Source: Georgenia wutianyii
GTDB taxonomy: Bacteria; Actinomycetota; Actinomycetes; Actinomycetales; Actinomycetaceae
Direction of reading: 5' to 3'
Assembly (NCBI RefSeq): GCF_006349365.1
Contig: NZ_CP040899.1
Coordinates: forward strand, 1,426,001-1,490,000
Length of the DNA stretch: 64,000 nt
The position numbers were made by a program, and so were the translations under genes. A model generated the notes under the pieces. It did not search any database. It was not told where the DNA came from and worked only from the letters and a program-made list of their open reading frames with translations. This document shows positions 1 to 9,672 of the stretch, one piece after another; the stretch's first letter is position 1, and each line of letters opens with the position of its first letter.

Positions 1-1440
1 GAGTGGGACCGCTTCGAGTCGCGCACCCCGGCCGTGCTGCGCCTGCACGACGACGACGGCCGCCGGGTCCTGCACGTCGGTGGCAGCGAGGACCCGGCCT
101 ACCCGGCGTTGCGCGAGCGGCACGCCGAGGAGGAGCGCGGGGAGGACCTGCGCCTGCTCTACGTCGCCCTCACCCGCGCGGCCTGCCAGGTCGTCACCTG
201 GTGGGCGCCCACCCGTAACTCCGCGTCCGGGCCGCTGAGCCGGCTGCTCCTCGCCGAGCGGGCGCCCGGCGAGGTCCCTCCGCGCACCGTCCCCACCCCG
301 GCCGACGACGTCGTCGCCGCGCGCCTGGCCGCGCTGGCCGAGCGGTCGGGCGGCACGGTCGCGGTCGAGCCGGTGACCGCCGCCCCCGCCCCGGGCCGCT
401 GGGTGCCGCCCGCCGGCGAGCCGCCCGCGCTGTCGGTCGGGACGCTGCGCCGGTCGGTCGACCAGACGTGGCGGCGGCTGTCCTACTCCGGCCTCACCGC
501 CGCCGCGCACGAGCGGCTGCACGCAGGTGGGCCCGAGCCCGAGTCGCCGGGCACCGTCGACGAGGTGGACGTCGACGTCACCGGGTCGGCGGTGACGCCG
601 GCCGAGGAGGCCGCCCGGGAGATCTCGCTGCCCCTGGGCGACATGCCCGCGGGCACGACCTTCGGCACCCTCGTCCACGACGTCCTCGAGCACGTCGACA
701 CCGCCGCCCCCGACCTCCTCGCCGAGCTCCGCCGCCGGTGCGCCGAGGGCATGCGGATGCCCGGGGTCGAGCCCGAGGAGCTCGCCGAGGCGCTCCTCGC
801 CGTCCTGCGAACCCCGCTCGGCCCGGCCGCCGGCGGGCGCACCCTCGCGGACGTCGCGCCCGGCGACCGGCTCCCCGAGCTCTCCTTCGAGCTGCCGCTC
901 GCCGGCGGGGACGCCCCGACCGGCGCCGGGGCCACCCTGCCCGACCTCGCCGCGCTGCTGCGTCGCCACCTGCCGGCGGACGACCCGCTCGCCCGCTACG
1001 CCGACCTCCTCACCGGGCTCGGTCCCGCCCACCTGCGCGGGTACCTCACCGGGAGCATCGACGCCGTCCTGCGGGTTCGGGACGAGACCGGGGAGCCGCG
1101 CTACCTCGTCGTCGACTACAAGACCAACCGGCTCGCGCCGTGGGACGAGCCGCTCACCGCGTGGCACTTCCGGCCGGCCGCCCTCGCGGAGGCGATGATG
1201 GCCGCCCACTACCCGCTGCAGCTGCTCCTCTACCTCGCGGCGCTGCACCGCTACCTGCGCTGGCGCCAGCCGGGGTACGACCCCGCCCGGCACCTCGGCG
1301 GCGGCCTGTACCTCTTCGTCCGCGGGATGAGCGGCCCGCACGCCCCGGTGCTCGGCGAGGCGCCCACCGGAGTCATGGCGTGGCGGCCGCCGGCCGCGCT
1401 CGTCGTCGAGCTCTCCGACCTCCTCGAGGGGCAGCGGTGA
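1..1440 (+). CDS. recB: RecB, exonuclease V beta subunit, C-terminal part (5' end outside window)
   Basis: The reading frame is open from base 1, so the N-terminal helicase domains lie upstream of the window. What remains holds the last UvrD-type helicase motif (LYVALTRA, near base 160) and the C-terminal RecB nuclease domain: GSIDAVL near 1051-1071 and VVDYKTN near 1108-1128 supply the metal-binding Asp and the Asp-x-Lys of this nuclease family, and GGGLYLFVRGM near 1300 is the usual RecB ending. In the RecBCD complex this subunit is a 3'-5' helicase and the only nuclease, used for double-strand break repair and degradation of linear DNA. The TGA stop overlaps the recD start (GTGA), so the two are translationally coupled; recC is presumably upstream. 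Confidence 0.95.
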   Translation, partial: EWDRFESRTPAVLRLHDDDGRRVLHVGGSEDPAYPALRERHAEEERGEDLRLLYVALTRAACQVVTWWAPTRNSASGPLSRLLLAERAPGEVPPRTVPTPADDVVAARLAALAERSGGTVAVEPVTAAPAPGRWVPPAGEPPALSVGTLRRSVDQTWRRLSYSGLTAAAHERLHAGGPEPESPGTVDEVDVDVTGSAVTPAEEAAREISLPLGDMPAGTTFGTLVHDVLEHVDTAAPDLLAELRRRCAEGMRMPGVEPEELAEALLAVLRTPLGPAAGGRTLADVAPGDRLPELSFELPLAGGDAPTGAGATLPDLAALLRRHLPADDPLARYADLLTGLGPAHLRGYLTGSIDAVLRVRDETGEPRYLVVDYKTNRLAPWDEPLTAWHFRPAALAEAMMAAHYPLQLLLYLAALHRYLRWRQPGYDPARHLGGGLYLFVRGMSGPHAPVLGEAPTGVMAWRPPAALVVELSDLLEGQR

Positions 1441-3314
1441 GCGCCGTGAGGGAGTGGGCAGGGGGGCCGCCCACCGACGGCGACGCCCGCCTCGCCATCC
1501 GGGCCCCGGACCTGCTGCGACGGCACAACACCGCCGGCACCGTCTCGGCCGCCGACGTGCACGTCGCCCGGCGGCTCGGTCGGCTCACCGGGGAGGCCGA
1601 CGAGCGGGTGCTCCTCGCCGTCGCCCTCGCCGTGCGCGCCGTGCGCGGCGGCTCGGTGTGCGTGCGCCTGGACGAGCTCGACGCCCTGGCCGCCGAGTGG
1701 GACGCCGGCCCCGGCCCTGCCGCCGAGCTCCCCGAGCCGGACGCGTGGCACGCGGCGGTCACGACCAGCCCGCTCGTCGCCGTCGGTGTGGACGGCCCGG
1801 CCGACCGGCCCGCCCGCTGGGTCGACGGACGGCTCTACCTCGACCGGTACTGGCGCGACGAGCAGCTCGTCCGTCGCGAGGTCGACGCCCGGCTCGCCGC
1901 ACCGCTCGCCGCACCGCCACCGAGGCTGGGCGAGACGGTCCGCCGGCTCTTCCCCGCGCCGGCCGACGCGCGCCAGCGCCTGGCCACCGCCGCCGCCGTG
2001 ACGAGCCGGCTCACCGTCCTCACCGGTGGGCCGGGCACCGGCAAGACGACGACCGTCGCCCGGATGCTCGCCGCCCTCCAGGCGACCGTCGGCCCCGGGC
2101 TGCGGACCGCGCTCGCCGCGCCCACAGGCAAGGCTGCGGCCCGGCTCCACGAGTCGGTCCGCGCAGAGCTCGCCCGCCTCGGTCCGGCCGACCAGGCCGC
2201 GGTCGGCAGCCCCGAGGCGATGACCATCCACCGGCTGCTCGGGTGGCGCCCGGGCAGCTCGACGAGGTTCCGGCACCACGCGCGCCACCACCTGCCGCAC
2301 GACGTCGTCGTCGTGGACGAGACCTCGATGGTGTCCCTGCCCCTCATGGCGCGGTTGCTCGAGGCGCTGCGGCCCGACGCCCGGCTCGTCCTCGTCGGTG
2401 ACCCGGACCAGCTCGCCTCGGTCGAGGCCGGGGCGGTGCTCGGCGACCTCGTCGCCCGCCCGGCCGTCGCGGACGCGCTGCCCGGCGCACTGCGCGCCGT
2501 CCTGCCCGGCGACCTGCCGGCCGACGGGCCCGCGCTGGGCGCGCTGCGCAACGGCGTCGTGCGACTGGAGACCGTCCACCGCTTCGAGGCCGGCATCGCC
2601 GCCCTGGCCGAGGCCGTGCGCGCCGGTGACGTCGACGCCGCCCTCGGTGTGCTGCGGGCGGGGCTGCCGGACGTCGAGCTCGTCGAGCCGCGCGGCGAGT
2701 GGCCGTCGGACGCCGACGTCGCCGGGCTGCGCGCGGACGCGGTGGCCGCGGGGGAGCGGGTGCTCGCCGCCGCCCGGGCCGGGGACGAGCGGGCTGCCCT
2801 GGCGGCGCTCGAGGAGCACCGGCTGCTCCTCGCCCACCGGCGCGGGCCGGCGGGCGTGGCGCACTGGGCTGAGCAGGTCGAGGACTGGGTGACCGAGGCC
2901 GCCCACCTCACCCCCGAGGGGCCCTGGTACCTGGGGCGCCCGCTGCTCGTCACCGCCAACGACCGGGGCACCGGCCTGTACAACGGCGACACCGGCGTGC
3001 TCGTCGCCGACGGCGCGGGCGGCGTCGTCGCCGTCCTCGGGGACCCGGACGAGCCGGTGCGCGTCCGCCCGCACCGCCTCCCGCCGGTGGAGACCGTCCA
3101 CGCGATGACCGTCCACCGCGCCCAGGGCAGCCAGTTCGCCACCGTCTCCCTCGTCCTGCCCGAGCCGGCCTCCCCGCTGCTCACGCGTGAGCTGCTCTAC
3201 ACCGCGGTGACCCGAGCCCGGCGCAAGGTCCGGGTGGTCGGCAGCGAGGAGGCCGTCCGCGCCGCCGTCGCCCGCCCCGTCCGCCGCGCCAGCGGCCTCA
3301 TGCACCCCCAGTAG
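1437..3314 (+). CDS. recD: RecD, exonuclease V alpha subunit (5'-3' helicase)
   Basis: 625 residues. The GTG start at 1437 overlaps the recB stop by four bases and is followed directly by family-like sequence; no better start is seen. Walker A GGPGTGKTTT is at residues 197-206, Walker B/DE box VVVDETSMV around residue 292, and the SF1B end motifs VHAMTVHRAQGSQF and YTAVTRARRKV lie in the last 70 residues. RecD is the fast 5'-3' motor of RecBCD. Length is normal for the family. It is the last gene of the operon; an alpha-galactosidase gene converges on it 85 bp downstream. Confidence 0.96.
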   Translation: MSAVREWAGGPPTDGDARLAIRAPDLLRRHNTAGTVSAADVHVARRLGRLTGEADERVLLAVALAVRAVRGGSVCVRLDELDALAAEWDAGPGPAAELPEPDAWHAAVTTSPLVAVGVDGPADRPARWVDGRLYLDRYWRDEQLVRREVDARLAAPLAAPPPRLGETVRRLFPAPADARQRLATAAAVTSRLTVLTGGPGTGKTTTVARMLAALQATVGPGLRTALAAPTGKAAARLHESVRAELARLGPADQAAVGSPEAMTIHRLLGWRPGSSTRFRHHARHHLPHDVVVVDETSMVSLPLMARLLEALRPDARLVLVGDPDQLASVEAGAVLGDLVARPAVADALPGALRAVLPGDLPADGPALGALRNGVVRLETVHRFEAGIAALAEAVRAGDVDAALGVLRAGLPDVELVEPRGEWPSDADVAGLRADAVAAGERVLAAARAGDERAALAALEEHRLLLAHRRGPAGVAHWAEQVEDWVTEAAHLTPEGPWYLGRPLLVTANDRGTGLYNGDTGVLVADGAGGVVAVLGDPDEPVRVRPHRLPPVETVHAMTVHRAQGSQFATVSLVLPEPASPLLTRELLYTAVTRARRKVRVVGSEEAVRAAVARPVRRASGLMHPQ

Positions 3315-3350
3315 GACCCCGGCCCGCGCCCCGCGCCGCGCCCCATCCCG

Positions 3351-3372
3351 CCGAGCGCTGGATCCTGCACGG
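3351..3372. repeat. Single-arm copy of a dispersed intergenic repeat
   Basis: Twenty of 22 bases match one arm of the long inverted repeats at 26221-26300 and 34210-34285 (core CTGGATC-TGCACGG). It lies between the convergent 3' ends of recD and the alpha-galactosidase gene, the same kind of position as the other copies. A convincing second arm is not seen here, so this copy may be decayed. Confidence 0.5.
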
Positions 3373-3399
3373 GCTGGGCGTGCGGGAGACGGGGACGCG

Positions 3400-5553
3400 T
3401 CAGGGCGTCGTGAGGTGGAGGAGGACGAGCTGCTCGGGGTTGAGGACGGGGGCCTGGACCCCGACGGCGGCGAGCACGCGACCGGTGAGCACGGCCGGCT
3501 CGTCCCACCACGGCGCGGGCCCGTGGCCGGCGCGGCCCGTGGTGACGTCTCCGGGTGGCAGCGGCGCCACCCGGTAGGTGAGGTCGTCGGCGAGCCCGGG
3601 CAGCCGCACGCGCCCCACCGGTGAGGCCACCGGCGTACGCGCCTGGACGACGGCGAAGATCGCCTCCCGCCGGTCCGGCGCGACGACGCCGTGCACCCAC
3701 AGCGACGGCTCCTGGTGGTCGGCGTGGACGACGGTCCCGGTGTGGAGCAGCCGGCGGTGACGCTTGTGCACCGCCACCCACTCGGCGAGCCGTTCGCGCT
3801 CCTGCGGGCTCGCCGTCCGCACGTCCCACTCGATGCCGAGGTGGGAGAAGAACGCCGTCCCCGCCCGGAAGTCGAGGCTGTGCGCGCGGCCCGTCGTGTG
3901 GCTCACCGGCGAGCCGACGTGCGAGCCGATGAGCTCGGGCGGGAGCAGCAGCCGCGTGCCCGTCTCGATGAGCTGGCGCTCGAGCGGGTCGATGCAGTCC
4001 GAGGCCCACACGCGGTCGGTGCGCGCGAGGATCCCGAGGTCGGCGCGGCCACCTCCGCCGGCGCACGACTCGATCTCCAGGCCCGGGTGCGCCGCCCGCA
4101 CCTCCTCGAGCAGGCGGTAGACCGCCAGGGTCTGCTCGTGCGCCCCCGCCCGCCCGGTCGGCTGGTGCCCCGGCTCGACGAGGTCGCGGTTGTAGTCCCA
4201 CTTGACGTAGTCGATCTCGTGCTCGGCGAGCACCGCGAGCAGCCGGGTGCGCACGTGGTCGTACGCCGCGGGGTTCGCGAGGTCGAGGACCTGCTGGTGA
4301 CGGGCCGGCACCGGCACCCGGCCCCCGGCGGACAGGATCCAGTCCGGGTGGGCGCGGTAGAGGTCGGAGTCGGGGTTGACCATCTCCGGCTCGAACCACA
4401 GCCCGAACTGCATGCCGAGCGCGTGGACGTGGTCGACGAGGGGGGCCAGGCCCTGCGGCCACACGTCGGGGGAGACGTACCAGTCGCCCAGGCCGGAGGT
4501 GTCGTCCCGGCGCGAGGCGAACCAGCCGTCGTCCAGGACGTAACGCTCGACGCCGATCGCGGCCGCGACGTCGGCGAGCTCGGACAGCCGCTCGAGGTCG
4601 TGCCCGAAGTACACGGCCTCCCACACGTTGAGCGTCACGGGCCGCGGGGAGCGGGGGTGCTCGGGCCGGGCACGCAGGAATCGGTGGAAGCGCCCGGCGA
4701 GCTCGTCCAGACCCTCACCGTGCGAGGCGTACACCCAGGGTCCGGTGTAGGTCTCGCCCTCGGCGAGCCGGACCTCCCCGGCGAGGAGGAGCTCCCCGCC
4801 CGCGAGCATCGAGCTGCCGAGGTTCGTCCGCTCCGCGTAGCACCGGGTGTTGCCCGACCAGGCGACGTGGACCGCGTGCACCTCACCGGACCGGTGGCCG
4901 AACCCGGCGACGCCCGCGGCGAGCACGAGGCTCGCGTCGTGCCCGCGCGCCCGGCGTGACTCGCGCAGGTGGGTGCCGAGGGTGAGCTCGTGGCGCTGGA
5001 CGGCCCGCTCGCGCAGGTGCCTGCCGGTGAGGTCGAGGACCTCCGCCGCCGAGCGCGGCACCGGCAGCGCGAGGTCGAGGGAGCCGACGTCGAACACCCC
5101 CGGTGCCTCGTTCCGCAGCGACGCGCGCATCCGCAGCAGCCCGGAGGGCAGCAGCTCCAGGACGATCCAGATGCGCAGCCCCGCGACGTCGTCGGCCGCC
5201 TCCACCTTCACCCGGGCGGCGACGTCGTCCTGCGGCGCCGGGTCCTGGACCTCGAGGGACCGCACGACGAAGGCCGTGCTGAAGTCGGTGCCGGCGCGGT
5301 GGCCGGTGAGGCCGGGGGTCCCCATCCAGCCGCTCGAGTGCTCGGCGAGGAGCGCGAGGGGGACGACGACGTCGAGCTGGCCCGAGACGAGCGGCGGCTC
5401 GCTCACCCGGACGAGGTCGACGAGCACGTGGCGGTCGACGTCGCCCAGGTCGGGTCCCCAGTGCAGGACCTGGGGCAGCGCGGTGCCGGCGGTGGCGAGG
5501 ACGACCGACGTCCCGCCCGCGCGCAGGTGGTGGACCGTCCCCGCGTTGCTCAC
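3400..5553 (-). CDS. Alpha-galactosidase, GH36 family
   Basis: 717 residues from a GTG at 5553, the normal size for bacterial GH36 enzymes; the frame is open far upstream but without family-like sequence. An N-terminal beta-supersandwich precedes the TIM barrel. The barrel shows LDDGWF, the nucleophile motif YVKWDYNRD (Asp at about residue 453) and WASDCIDPLERQ with the acid/base Asp at about residue 519. No signal peptide, so it probably acts in the cytoplasm on alpha-1,6-galactosides such as melibiose or raffinose. The divergent sugar ABC importer (5687-8750) is its likely substrate source. The start has no ribosome-binding site, but a TACAAC box ends six bases before it (5560-5565), consistent with a leaderless mRNA. 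Confidence 0.93.
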   Translation of the reverse strand: MSNAGTVHHLRAGGTSVVLATAGTALPQVLHWGPDLGDVDRHVLVDLVRVSEPPLVSGQLDVVVPLALLAEHSSGWMGTPGLTGHRAGTDFSTAFVVRSLEVQDPAPQDDVAARVKVEAADDVAGLRIWIVLELLPSGLLRMRASLRNEAPGVFDVGSLDLALPVPRSAAEVLDLTGRHLRERAVQRHELTLGTHLRESRRARGHDASLVLAAGVAGFGHRSGEVHAVHVAWSGNTRCYAERTNLGSSMLAGGELLLAGEVRLAEGETYTGPWVYASHGEGLDELAGRFHRFLRARPEHPRSPRPVTLNVWEAVYFGHDLERLSELADVAAAIGVERYVLDDGWFASRRDDTSGLGDWYVSPDVWPQGLAPLVDHVHALGMQFGLWFEPEMVNPDSDLYRAHPDWILSAGGRVPVPARHQQVLDLANPAAYDHVRTRLLAVLAEHEIDYVKWDYNRDLVEPGHQPTGRAGAHEQTLAVYRLLEEVRAAHPGLEIESCAGGGGRADLGILARTDRVWASDCIDPLERQLIETGTRLLLPPELIGSHVGSPVSHTTGRAHSLDFRAGTAFFSHLGIEWDVRTASPQERERLAEWVAVHKRHRRLLHTGTVVHADHQEPSLWVHGVVAPDRREAIFAVVQARTPVASPVGRVRLPGLADDLTYRVAPLPPGDVTTGRAGHGPAPWWDEPAVLTGRVLAAVGVQAPVLNPEQLVLLHLTTP

Positions 5554-5559
5554 CCGGCC

Positions 5560-5565
5560 GTTGTA
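5560..5565 (-). promoter_or_regulatory. Candidate -10 box for leaderless alpha-galactosidase mRNA
   Basis: Read on the minus strand this is TACAAC, six bases before the GTG at 5553. A transcription start seven bases after the box would fall on the GTG itself. No good -35 hexamer is seen. Confidence 0.4.
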
Positions 5566-5686
5566 CCGCGCCTCACCGCCGGCCGCACGGGCGCGCAGGC
5601 CAGGGCCGGGCCCTCCGGTGGCGGGCGACACCCGTCCTCGGATAATGGGCATCGTCCAAGGCAGGGCTGCTTCCGGGGGGACCGCA

Positions 5687-6949
5687 GTGACCAGAGCGAC
5701 GCGCACCGTGGCGGCCGGGGCCGTCGTGGCCTCCCTCGCGCTCGCGGCCTGTTCCGGAGCCTCGGGCGAGGGCCGCACCGAGATCGTCTTCTTCCAGTTC
5801 AAGCCGGAGGCGGTGGACTTCTTCACCGAGGCCGCCGCCCGCTTCGAGGAGGAGAACCCGGACATCCGGGTGACGGTGGACAACGTGCCGAGCGCGGAGA
5901 CCGCGATGCGGATCCGGCTCGTCAAGGAGGACGCGCCCGACGTCCTCACCTTCAACGGCAACGGCACCTTCGGGGAGTTCGCCTCCGCCGGGGTCTTCGC
6001 CGACTTCGCCGACAGCCCGCTGCTCGACGGCATCACCCCCGCCTACGTCGACGTCGTCCAGAGCCTCGGGGCCGACACCCCGGGTGCCGTCAACGGCATC
6101 CCGTTCGCCGCCAACGCCTCCGGCGTCCTGTACAACGTCGAGCTGTTCGCCGAGCACGGGCGCGAGGTCCCGACGACGTGGACCGAGCTCATCGAGACCG
6201 CCCAGTACTTCGAGGGCGAGGGCATCTACCCGTTCTTCGGCATGCTCGCCGACGCGTGGACGGCGCAGTCACCGCTCGCCCCGCTCACCGCCCAGACGCA
6301 GCCCGAGGGGTTCTTCGAGGACCGGTTCGCGGGGGAGGTGACGTTCCTCGCCGGCTGGGCCGAGGCCATCGAGAAGGAGGGGACCCTCTTCGAGTACACG
6401 CAGCCCGACCCGGCGGCCTTCGGCTACGAGGAGGGCACCCGCGCGTTCGCGGCGGGGGAGTCGGCGATGCTCCTCATCGGCAGCTACGCCGTCCCGCAGA
6501 TCCGCTCCTTCGACCCCGAGTTCACCGTCGGCACCTTCGCCCTGCCCGCCACCGACGACCCGGCACGCACGACGCTCGTCTCCGGCGTCGACGTCGTCCT
6601 GTCCGCCTCCGTGGACACGCCCCACCGCGAGGAGGTCGACCGGTTCCTCGCCTTCCTCCTCGAGCCCGAGCTCGTCGAGGAGTACGCCGAGCAGCAGGTC
6701 GCCATCCCCACCCTCGAGGGCCTGAGGAACGACGACCCGGCGCTCGCCGGCATCCAGTCCTACATCGAGGAGGGGCGGATCGTGGGCTTCACCGACCACC
6801 AGTTCATCCAGGCCATCCCGCTCGGCCCGCTGCTCCAGCAGTACCTCATCGACCGCAACGCCGAGGCCTTCCTCGAGGGCCTGGACGACAACTGGGACCG
6901 CGTGGCGCAGCGCCGCACGTGGGGCCTGGGGGCGGTGGAGGACTCGTGA
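5687..6949 (+). CDS. Carbohydrate ABC transporter substrate-binding lipoprotein
   Basis: 420 residues from GTG 5687, which has a G-rich ribosome-binding site eight bases upstream. An in-frame ATG at 5645 would lengthen the N-terminus before the signal peptide and is less likely. The first 25 residues form a lipoprotein signal with lipobox LAAC; the mature part is typical of the family-1 extracellular sugar-binding proteins (MalE/UgpB class), with VDNVPSAETAMRIRL and DVLTFNGNG near the N-terminus and GESAMLLIGSY in the middle. It should capture sugar outside the membrane and hand it to the two permeases that follow, with which it overlaps by four bases (GTGA). A GATAAT sequence at 5641-5646 could be its -10 box. 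Confidence 0.92.
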   Translation: MTRATRTVAAGAVVASLALAACSGASGEGRTEIVFFQFKPEAVDFFTEAAARFEEENPDIRVTVDNVPSAETAMRIRLVKEDAPDVLTFNGNGTFGEFASAGVFADFADSPLLDGITPAYVDVVQSLGADTPGAVNGIPFAANASGVLYNVELFAEHGREVPTTWTELIETAQYFEGEGIYPFFGMLADAWTAQSPLAPLTAQTQPEGFFEDRFAGEVTFLAGWAEAIEKEGTLFEYTQPDPAAFGYEEGTRAFAAGESAMLLIGSYAVPQIRSFDPEFTVGTFALPATDDPARTTLVSGVDVVLSASVDTPHREEVDRFLAFLLEPELVEEYAEQQVAIPTLEGLRNDDPALAGIQSYIEEGRIVGFTDHQFIQAIPLGPLLQQYLIDRNAEAFLEGLDDNWDRVAQRRTWGLGAVEDS

Positions 6950-7884
6950 CCACCTCGTCCACCCCCACCCGCGACGACGCAGCCGCCGACGCACCCGCCG
7001 GTCCGCCCACGACGCGCCGCGCCCGCGGGCTGGACCGGGCCTACTACTGGATGGTCCTGCCGGCGTTCGTGCTCTTCTTCGTCCTCCACACCATCCCGGT
7101 CCTCCAGGGCATCTTCTTCAGCCTCACCGACTCCCCGGGCTACGGCGCGTGGAAGTTCATCGGCCTGTCGAACTACGCGGCGCTCTTCTCCGACCCCCGC
7201 GTGGTCGACGCCTACCTCTTCACCTTCAAGTTCGCCGCGGTGACGACGGTGCTCGTCAACGTCATCGGGCTGCTCATCGCGCTCGGGCTCAACGCGCGGA
7301 TCAGGCTGAAGAACACCCTTCGCGGGGTGTACTTCATCCCCTACGTGCTCGCGCTGCTCGTCATCGGCTACGTCTTCTCCTACATGCTCAACCAGTCGCT
7401 GCCGACGATCGGGCGGGCCCTGGGCATCGAGGCGCTGAGCAGCTCCCTGCTCGCCGACCCCGACCGCGCGTGGCTCGGCATCGTCGTCATGACGGTCTGG
7501 CAGGGCGCGGCGTTCACGATCATCATCTACCTCGCCGGCCTGCAGACCGTGCCCGCCGACCTGCACGAGGCGGCCTCGATCGACGGCGCCGGGCCGTGGC
7601 GCCGGTTCTGGAGCATCACGCTGCCGATGATCTGGGGCTTCTTCACGATCAACGTCGTCCTCGCGCTGAAGAACTTCCTCCAGGTCTTCGACCAGATCAT
7701 CGCGATGACCGGCGGCGGGCCGGGCACGTCCACCGAGTCCATCGGCGTCCTCATCTACCGGGGCGGCTTCGAGGGCGGGGAGTACGGCTACCAGCTCGCC
7801 AACGCCGTCGTCTTCATGATCGTCATCGTCGCCTTCGCCTTCTTCCAGCTACGCGTCCTGCGACGCGAGGAGGTGAGCGCCTGA
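6946..7884 (+). CDS. Carbohydrate ABC transporter permease, MalF type
   Basis: 312 residues from a GTG overlapping the preceding stop by four bases. A hydrophilic N-terminal stretch of about 35 residues precedes six predicted membrane segments. The EAA loop that docks the ATPase reads EAASIDGAGPWRRFWSITLP near residue 210. It forms the membrane channel with the next permease. The downstream start shares one base with its stop (TGATG). Confidence 0.94.
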   Translation: MTTSSTPTRDDAAADAPAGPPTTRRARGLDRAYYWMVLPAFVLFFVLHTIPVLQGIFFSLTDSPGYGAWKFIGLSNYAALFSDPRVVDAYLFTFKFAAVTTVLVNVIGLLIALGLNARIRLKNTLRGVYFIPYVLALLVIGYVFSYMLNQSLPTIGRALGIEALSSSLLADPDRAWLGIVVMTVWQGAAFTIIIYLAGLQTVPADLHEAASIDGAGPWRRFWSITLPMIWGFFTINVVLALKNFLQVFDQIIAMTGGGPGTSTESIGVLIYRGGFEGGEYGYQLANAVVFMIVIVAFAFFQLRVLRREEVSA

Positions 7885-8750
7885 TGTCCGCCGTCACCAT
7901 GCCACCGCCGCGCCGCCGCCGCCGCGGCCGCCGCGCCGGGGGCGTCAACTGGTGGCTCACCGCGCTCCTGTGCGTGCTGTCCCTCACCGTGCTCGTCCCG
8001 CTGTACTTCACCGTCGTCACCGCCCTCAAGACGCCCGACCAGCTCGGCGGCACCGGGTTCTCCCTGCCCACCGAGTGGGCGTGGGGCAACTTCGCCGAGG
8101 CGTGGCGCACCATCGACTTCCCGGCCCGCGCGCTCAACACCGCGTTCATCACCGTGGGCGCCGTCGTCCTCACGCTCGTGACGAACTCGATGGTCTCCTA
8201 CGCCATCGCCCGCCAGATGCACCGGCCGCTGTTCAAGGCGCTCTTCTACTACTTCATCGCCGCGCTGTTCATCCCGTTCCCGGTGCTCATGCTCCCGGCG
8301 GCGAAGCAGGCGGCGATCCTCGGGCTGGACAACCAGGCCGGGCTCATCCTGCTCTACACGGTCTACGGCCTGTCCTTCAACGTCTTCCTCTACACCGCCT
8401 ACATCCGCTCGATCCCCGTCGAGCTCGAGGAGGCCGCGCGGATCGACGGCGCGAGCACGTGGGGCGTCTTCTGGAAGGTGGTTTTCCCGCTCCTGTCACC
8501 GATCAACGCCACCGTCGGCATCCTCACCTGCGTGTGGGCGTGGAACGACTTCCTCCTGCCGCTCGTCATCATCTCCGACCCCGACGGCGCGACGATCCAG
8601 CTCGCCCAGTACGTCTTCCAGGGGCAGTTCAGCGCCGACTACACCCTCGCGTTCTCCTCCTACCTCATGGCGATGCTGCCGCTGCTCGTGGTCTACCTCG
8701 TCGCCCAGCGGTGGGTGATCTCCGGCGTCACGCGCGGGGCGATCAAGTGA
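7884..8750 (+). CDS. Carbohydrate ABC transporter permease, MalG type
   Basis: 288 residues; the ATG at 7884 shares its first base with the stop of the previous gene. An Arg-rich N-terminus (about 15 residues) is followed by six membrane segments, and the EAA loop reads EEAARIDGASTWGVFWKVVF. Second half of the importer pore. No ATPase gene follows, so the importer probably uses a shared MsmK/MsiK-type ATPase encoded elsewhere, as is usual for actinobacterial CUT1 systems. Confidence 0.94.
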   Translation: MSAVTMPPPRRRRRGRRAGGVNWWLTALLCVLSLTVLVPLYFTVVTALKTPDQLGGTGFSLPTEWAWGNFAEAWRTIDFPARALNTAFITVGAVVLTLVTNSMVSYAIARQMHRPLFKALFYYFIAALFIPFPVLMLPAAKQAAILGLDNQAGLILLYTVYGLSFNVFLYTAYIRSIPVELEEAARIDGASTWGVFWKVVFPLLSPINATVGILTCVWAWNDFLLPLVIISDPDGATIQLAQYVFQGQFSADYTLAFSSYLMAMLPLLVVYLVAQRWVISGVTRGAIK

Positions 8751-8859
8751 CGCGCCGGGCGGCAGGACCATCGGCCCGGACCGGCTCATAACGCCCGCGA
8801 GACGATCCTCACGGGTCGAGGTCCGGCCCGTGCACCGGGGGCCACATCTGGAGGACGTC

Positions 8860-9672
8860 ATGGAGATCGCGGGCAAGGTATTCGTCGTGACCGGGGGCGG
8901 CAACGGCATCGGACGCGCCGTCACCCTCGAGCTGCTCGCCCGAGGGGCCGAGGTCGCGGCCGTCGACATCGGGGAGGCCGCCCTCGCCGAGACCGCCGAG
9001 ATGGCCCGCAGCACCCGGCTGAGCACCCACGTCGTCGACCTCGCGGACCGTCCCGCCGTCGAGGCACTGCCCGAGGCGGTCGTCGCCGCCCACGGCCAGG
9101 TCGACGGCGTGCTCAACGTCGCCGGCATCATCCAGCGCTTCGTCCCCGTCAACGACCTCGCCTACGAGGAGATCGAGAAGGTCATGGCGGTGAACTTCTG
9201 GGGCGTGGTCCACATGTCCAAGGCGTTCCTGCCGTACCTGCTCGAGCGGCCCGCCGCCAGCCTCGTCAACGTCGCGAGCATGGGCGGGCTGTCCCCGGTC
9301 CCCGGGCAGTCGACGTACGGCGCGAGCAAGGCGGCCGTCAAGCTGTTCACCGAGGGGCTGTACGCCGAGCTGCTCGAGACACCGGTCGCCGTCACGGTGA
9401 TCTTCCCCGGCGCCATCGCCACGAACATCACGCAGAACTCCGGGGTGTCGATGGGGAGCAGCAGCGACGCGAGCGGGTCGAAGATGAAGCTGACGACGGC
9501 GCAGGAGGCGGCCCGCCAGATCGTCGCCGCCGTCGAGAAGGGCGCCTACCGGGCCACCATCGGCTCCGACGCCCGCATGGTCGACCGTCTCTCGCGGCTC
9601 ATGCCGCGCCGCACGACCGAGCTCATCGCCAAGAAGATGAGCGCGCTGCGCGCCAAGCCCGAGGCGAGCTGA
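8860..9672 (+). CDS. Short-chain dehydrogenase/reductase
   Basis: 270 residues. The ATG at 8860 has GGAGGA six bases upstream; a GTG at 8830 in the same frame lacks this and would add unmatched residues. The Rossmann glycine motif TGGGNGIG is at residues 12-19, NVAG near 87, and the catalytic Ser, Tyr and Lys are in NVASMGG and TYGASKAAV. Classical SDR with probable NAD(P) use; the substrate cannot be told. The C-terminus (MPRRTTELIAKKMSALR) is basic. It stands alone between the sugar importer and the convergent PhoD-type gene. Confidence 0.9.
   Translation: MEIAGKVFVVTGGGNGIGRAVTLELLARGAEVAAVDIGEAALAETAEMARSTRLSTHVVDLADRPAVEALPEAVVAAHGQVDGVLNVAGIIQRFVPVNDLAYEEIEKVMAVNFWGVVHMSKAFLPYLLERPAASLVNVASMGGLSPVPGQSTYGASKAAVKLFTEGLYAELLETPVAVTVIFPGAIATNITQNSGVSMGSSSDASGSKMKLTTAQEAARQIVAAVEKGAYRATIGSDARMVDRLSRLMPRRTTELIAKKMSALRAKPEAS

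Noticed and set aside
5554..5686. LacI-type operator between alpha-galactosidase and importer
   Set aside because: No symmetric site with a central CG and the usual flanks could be found in the 133 bp.
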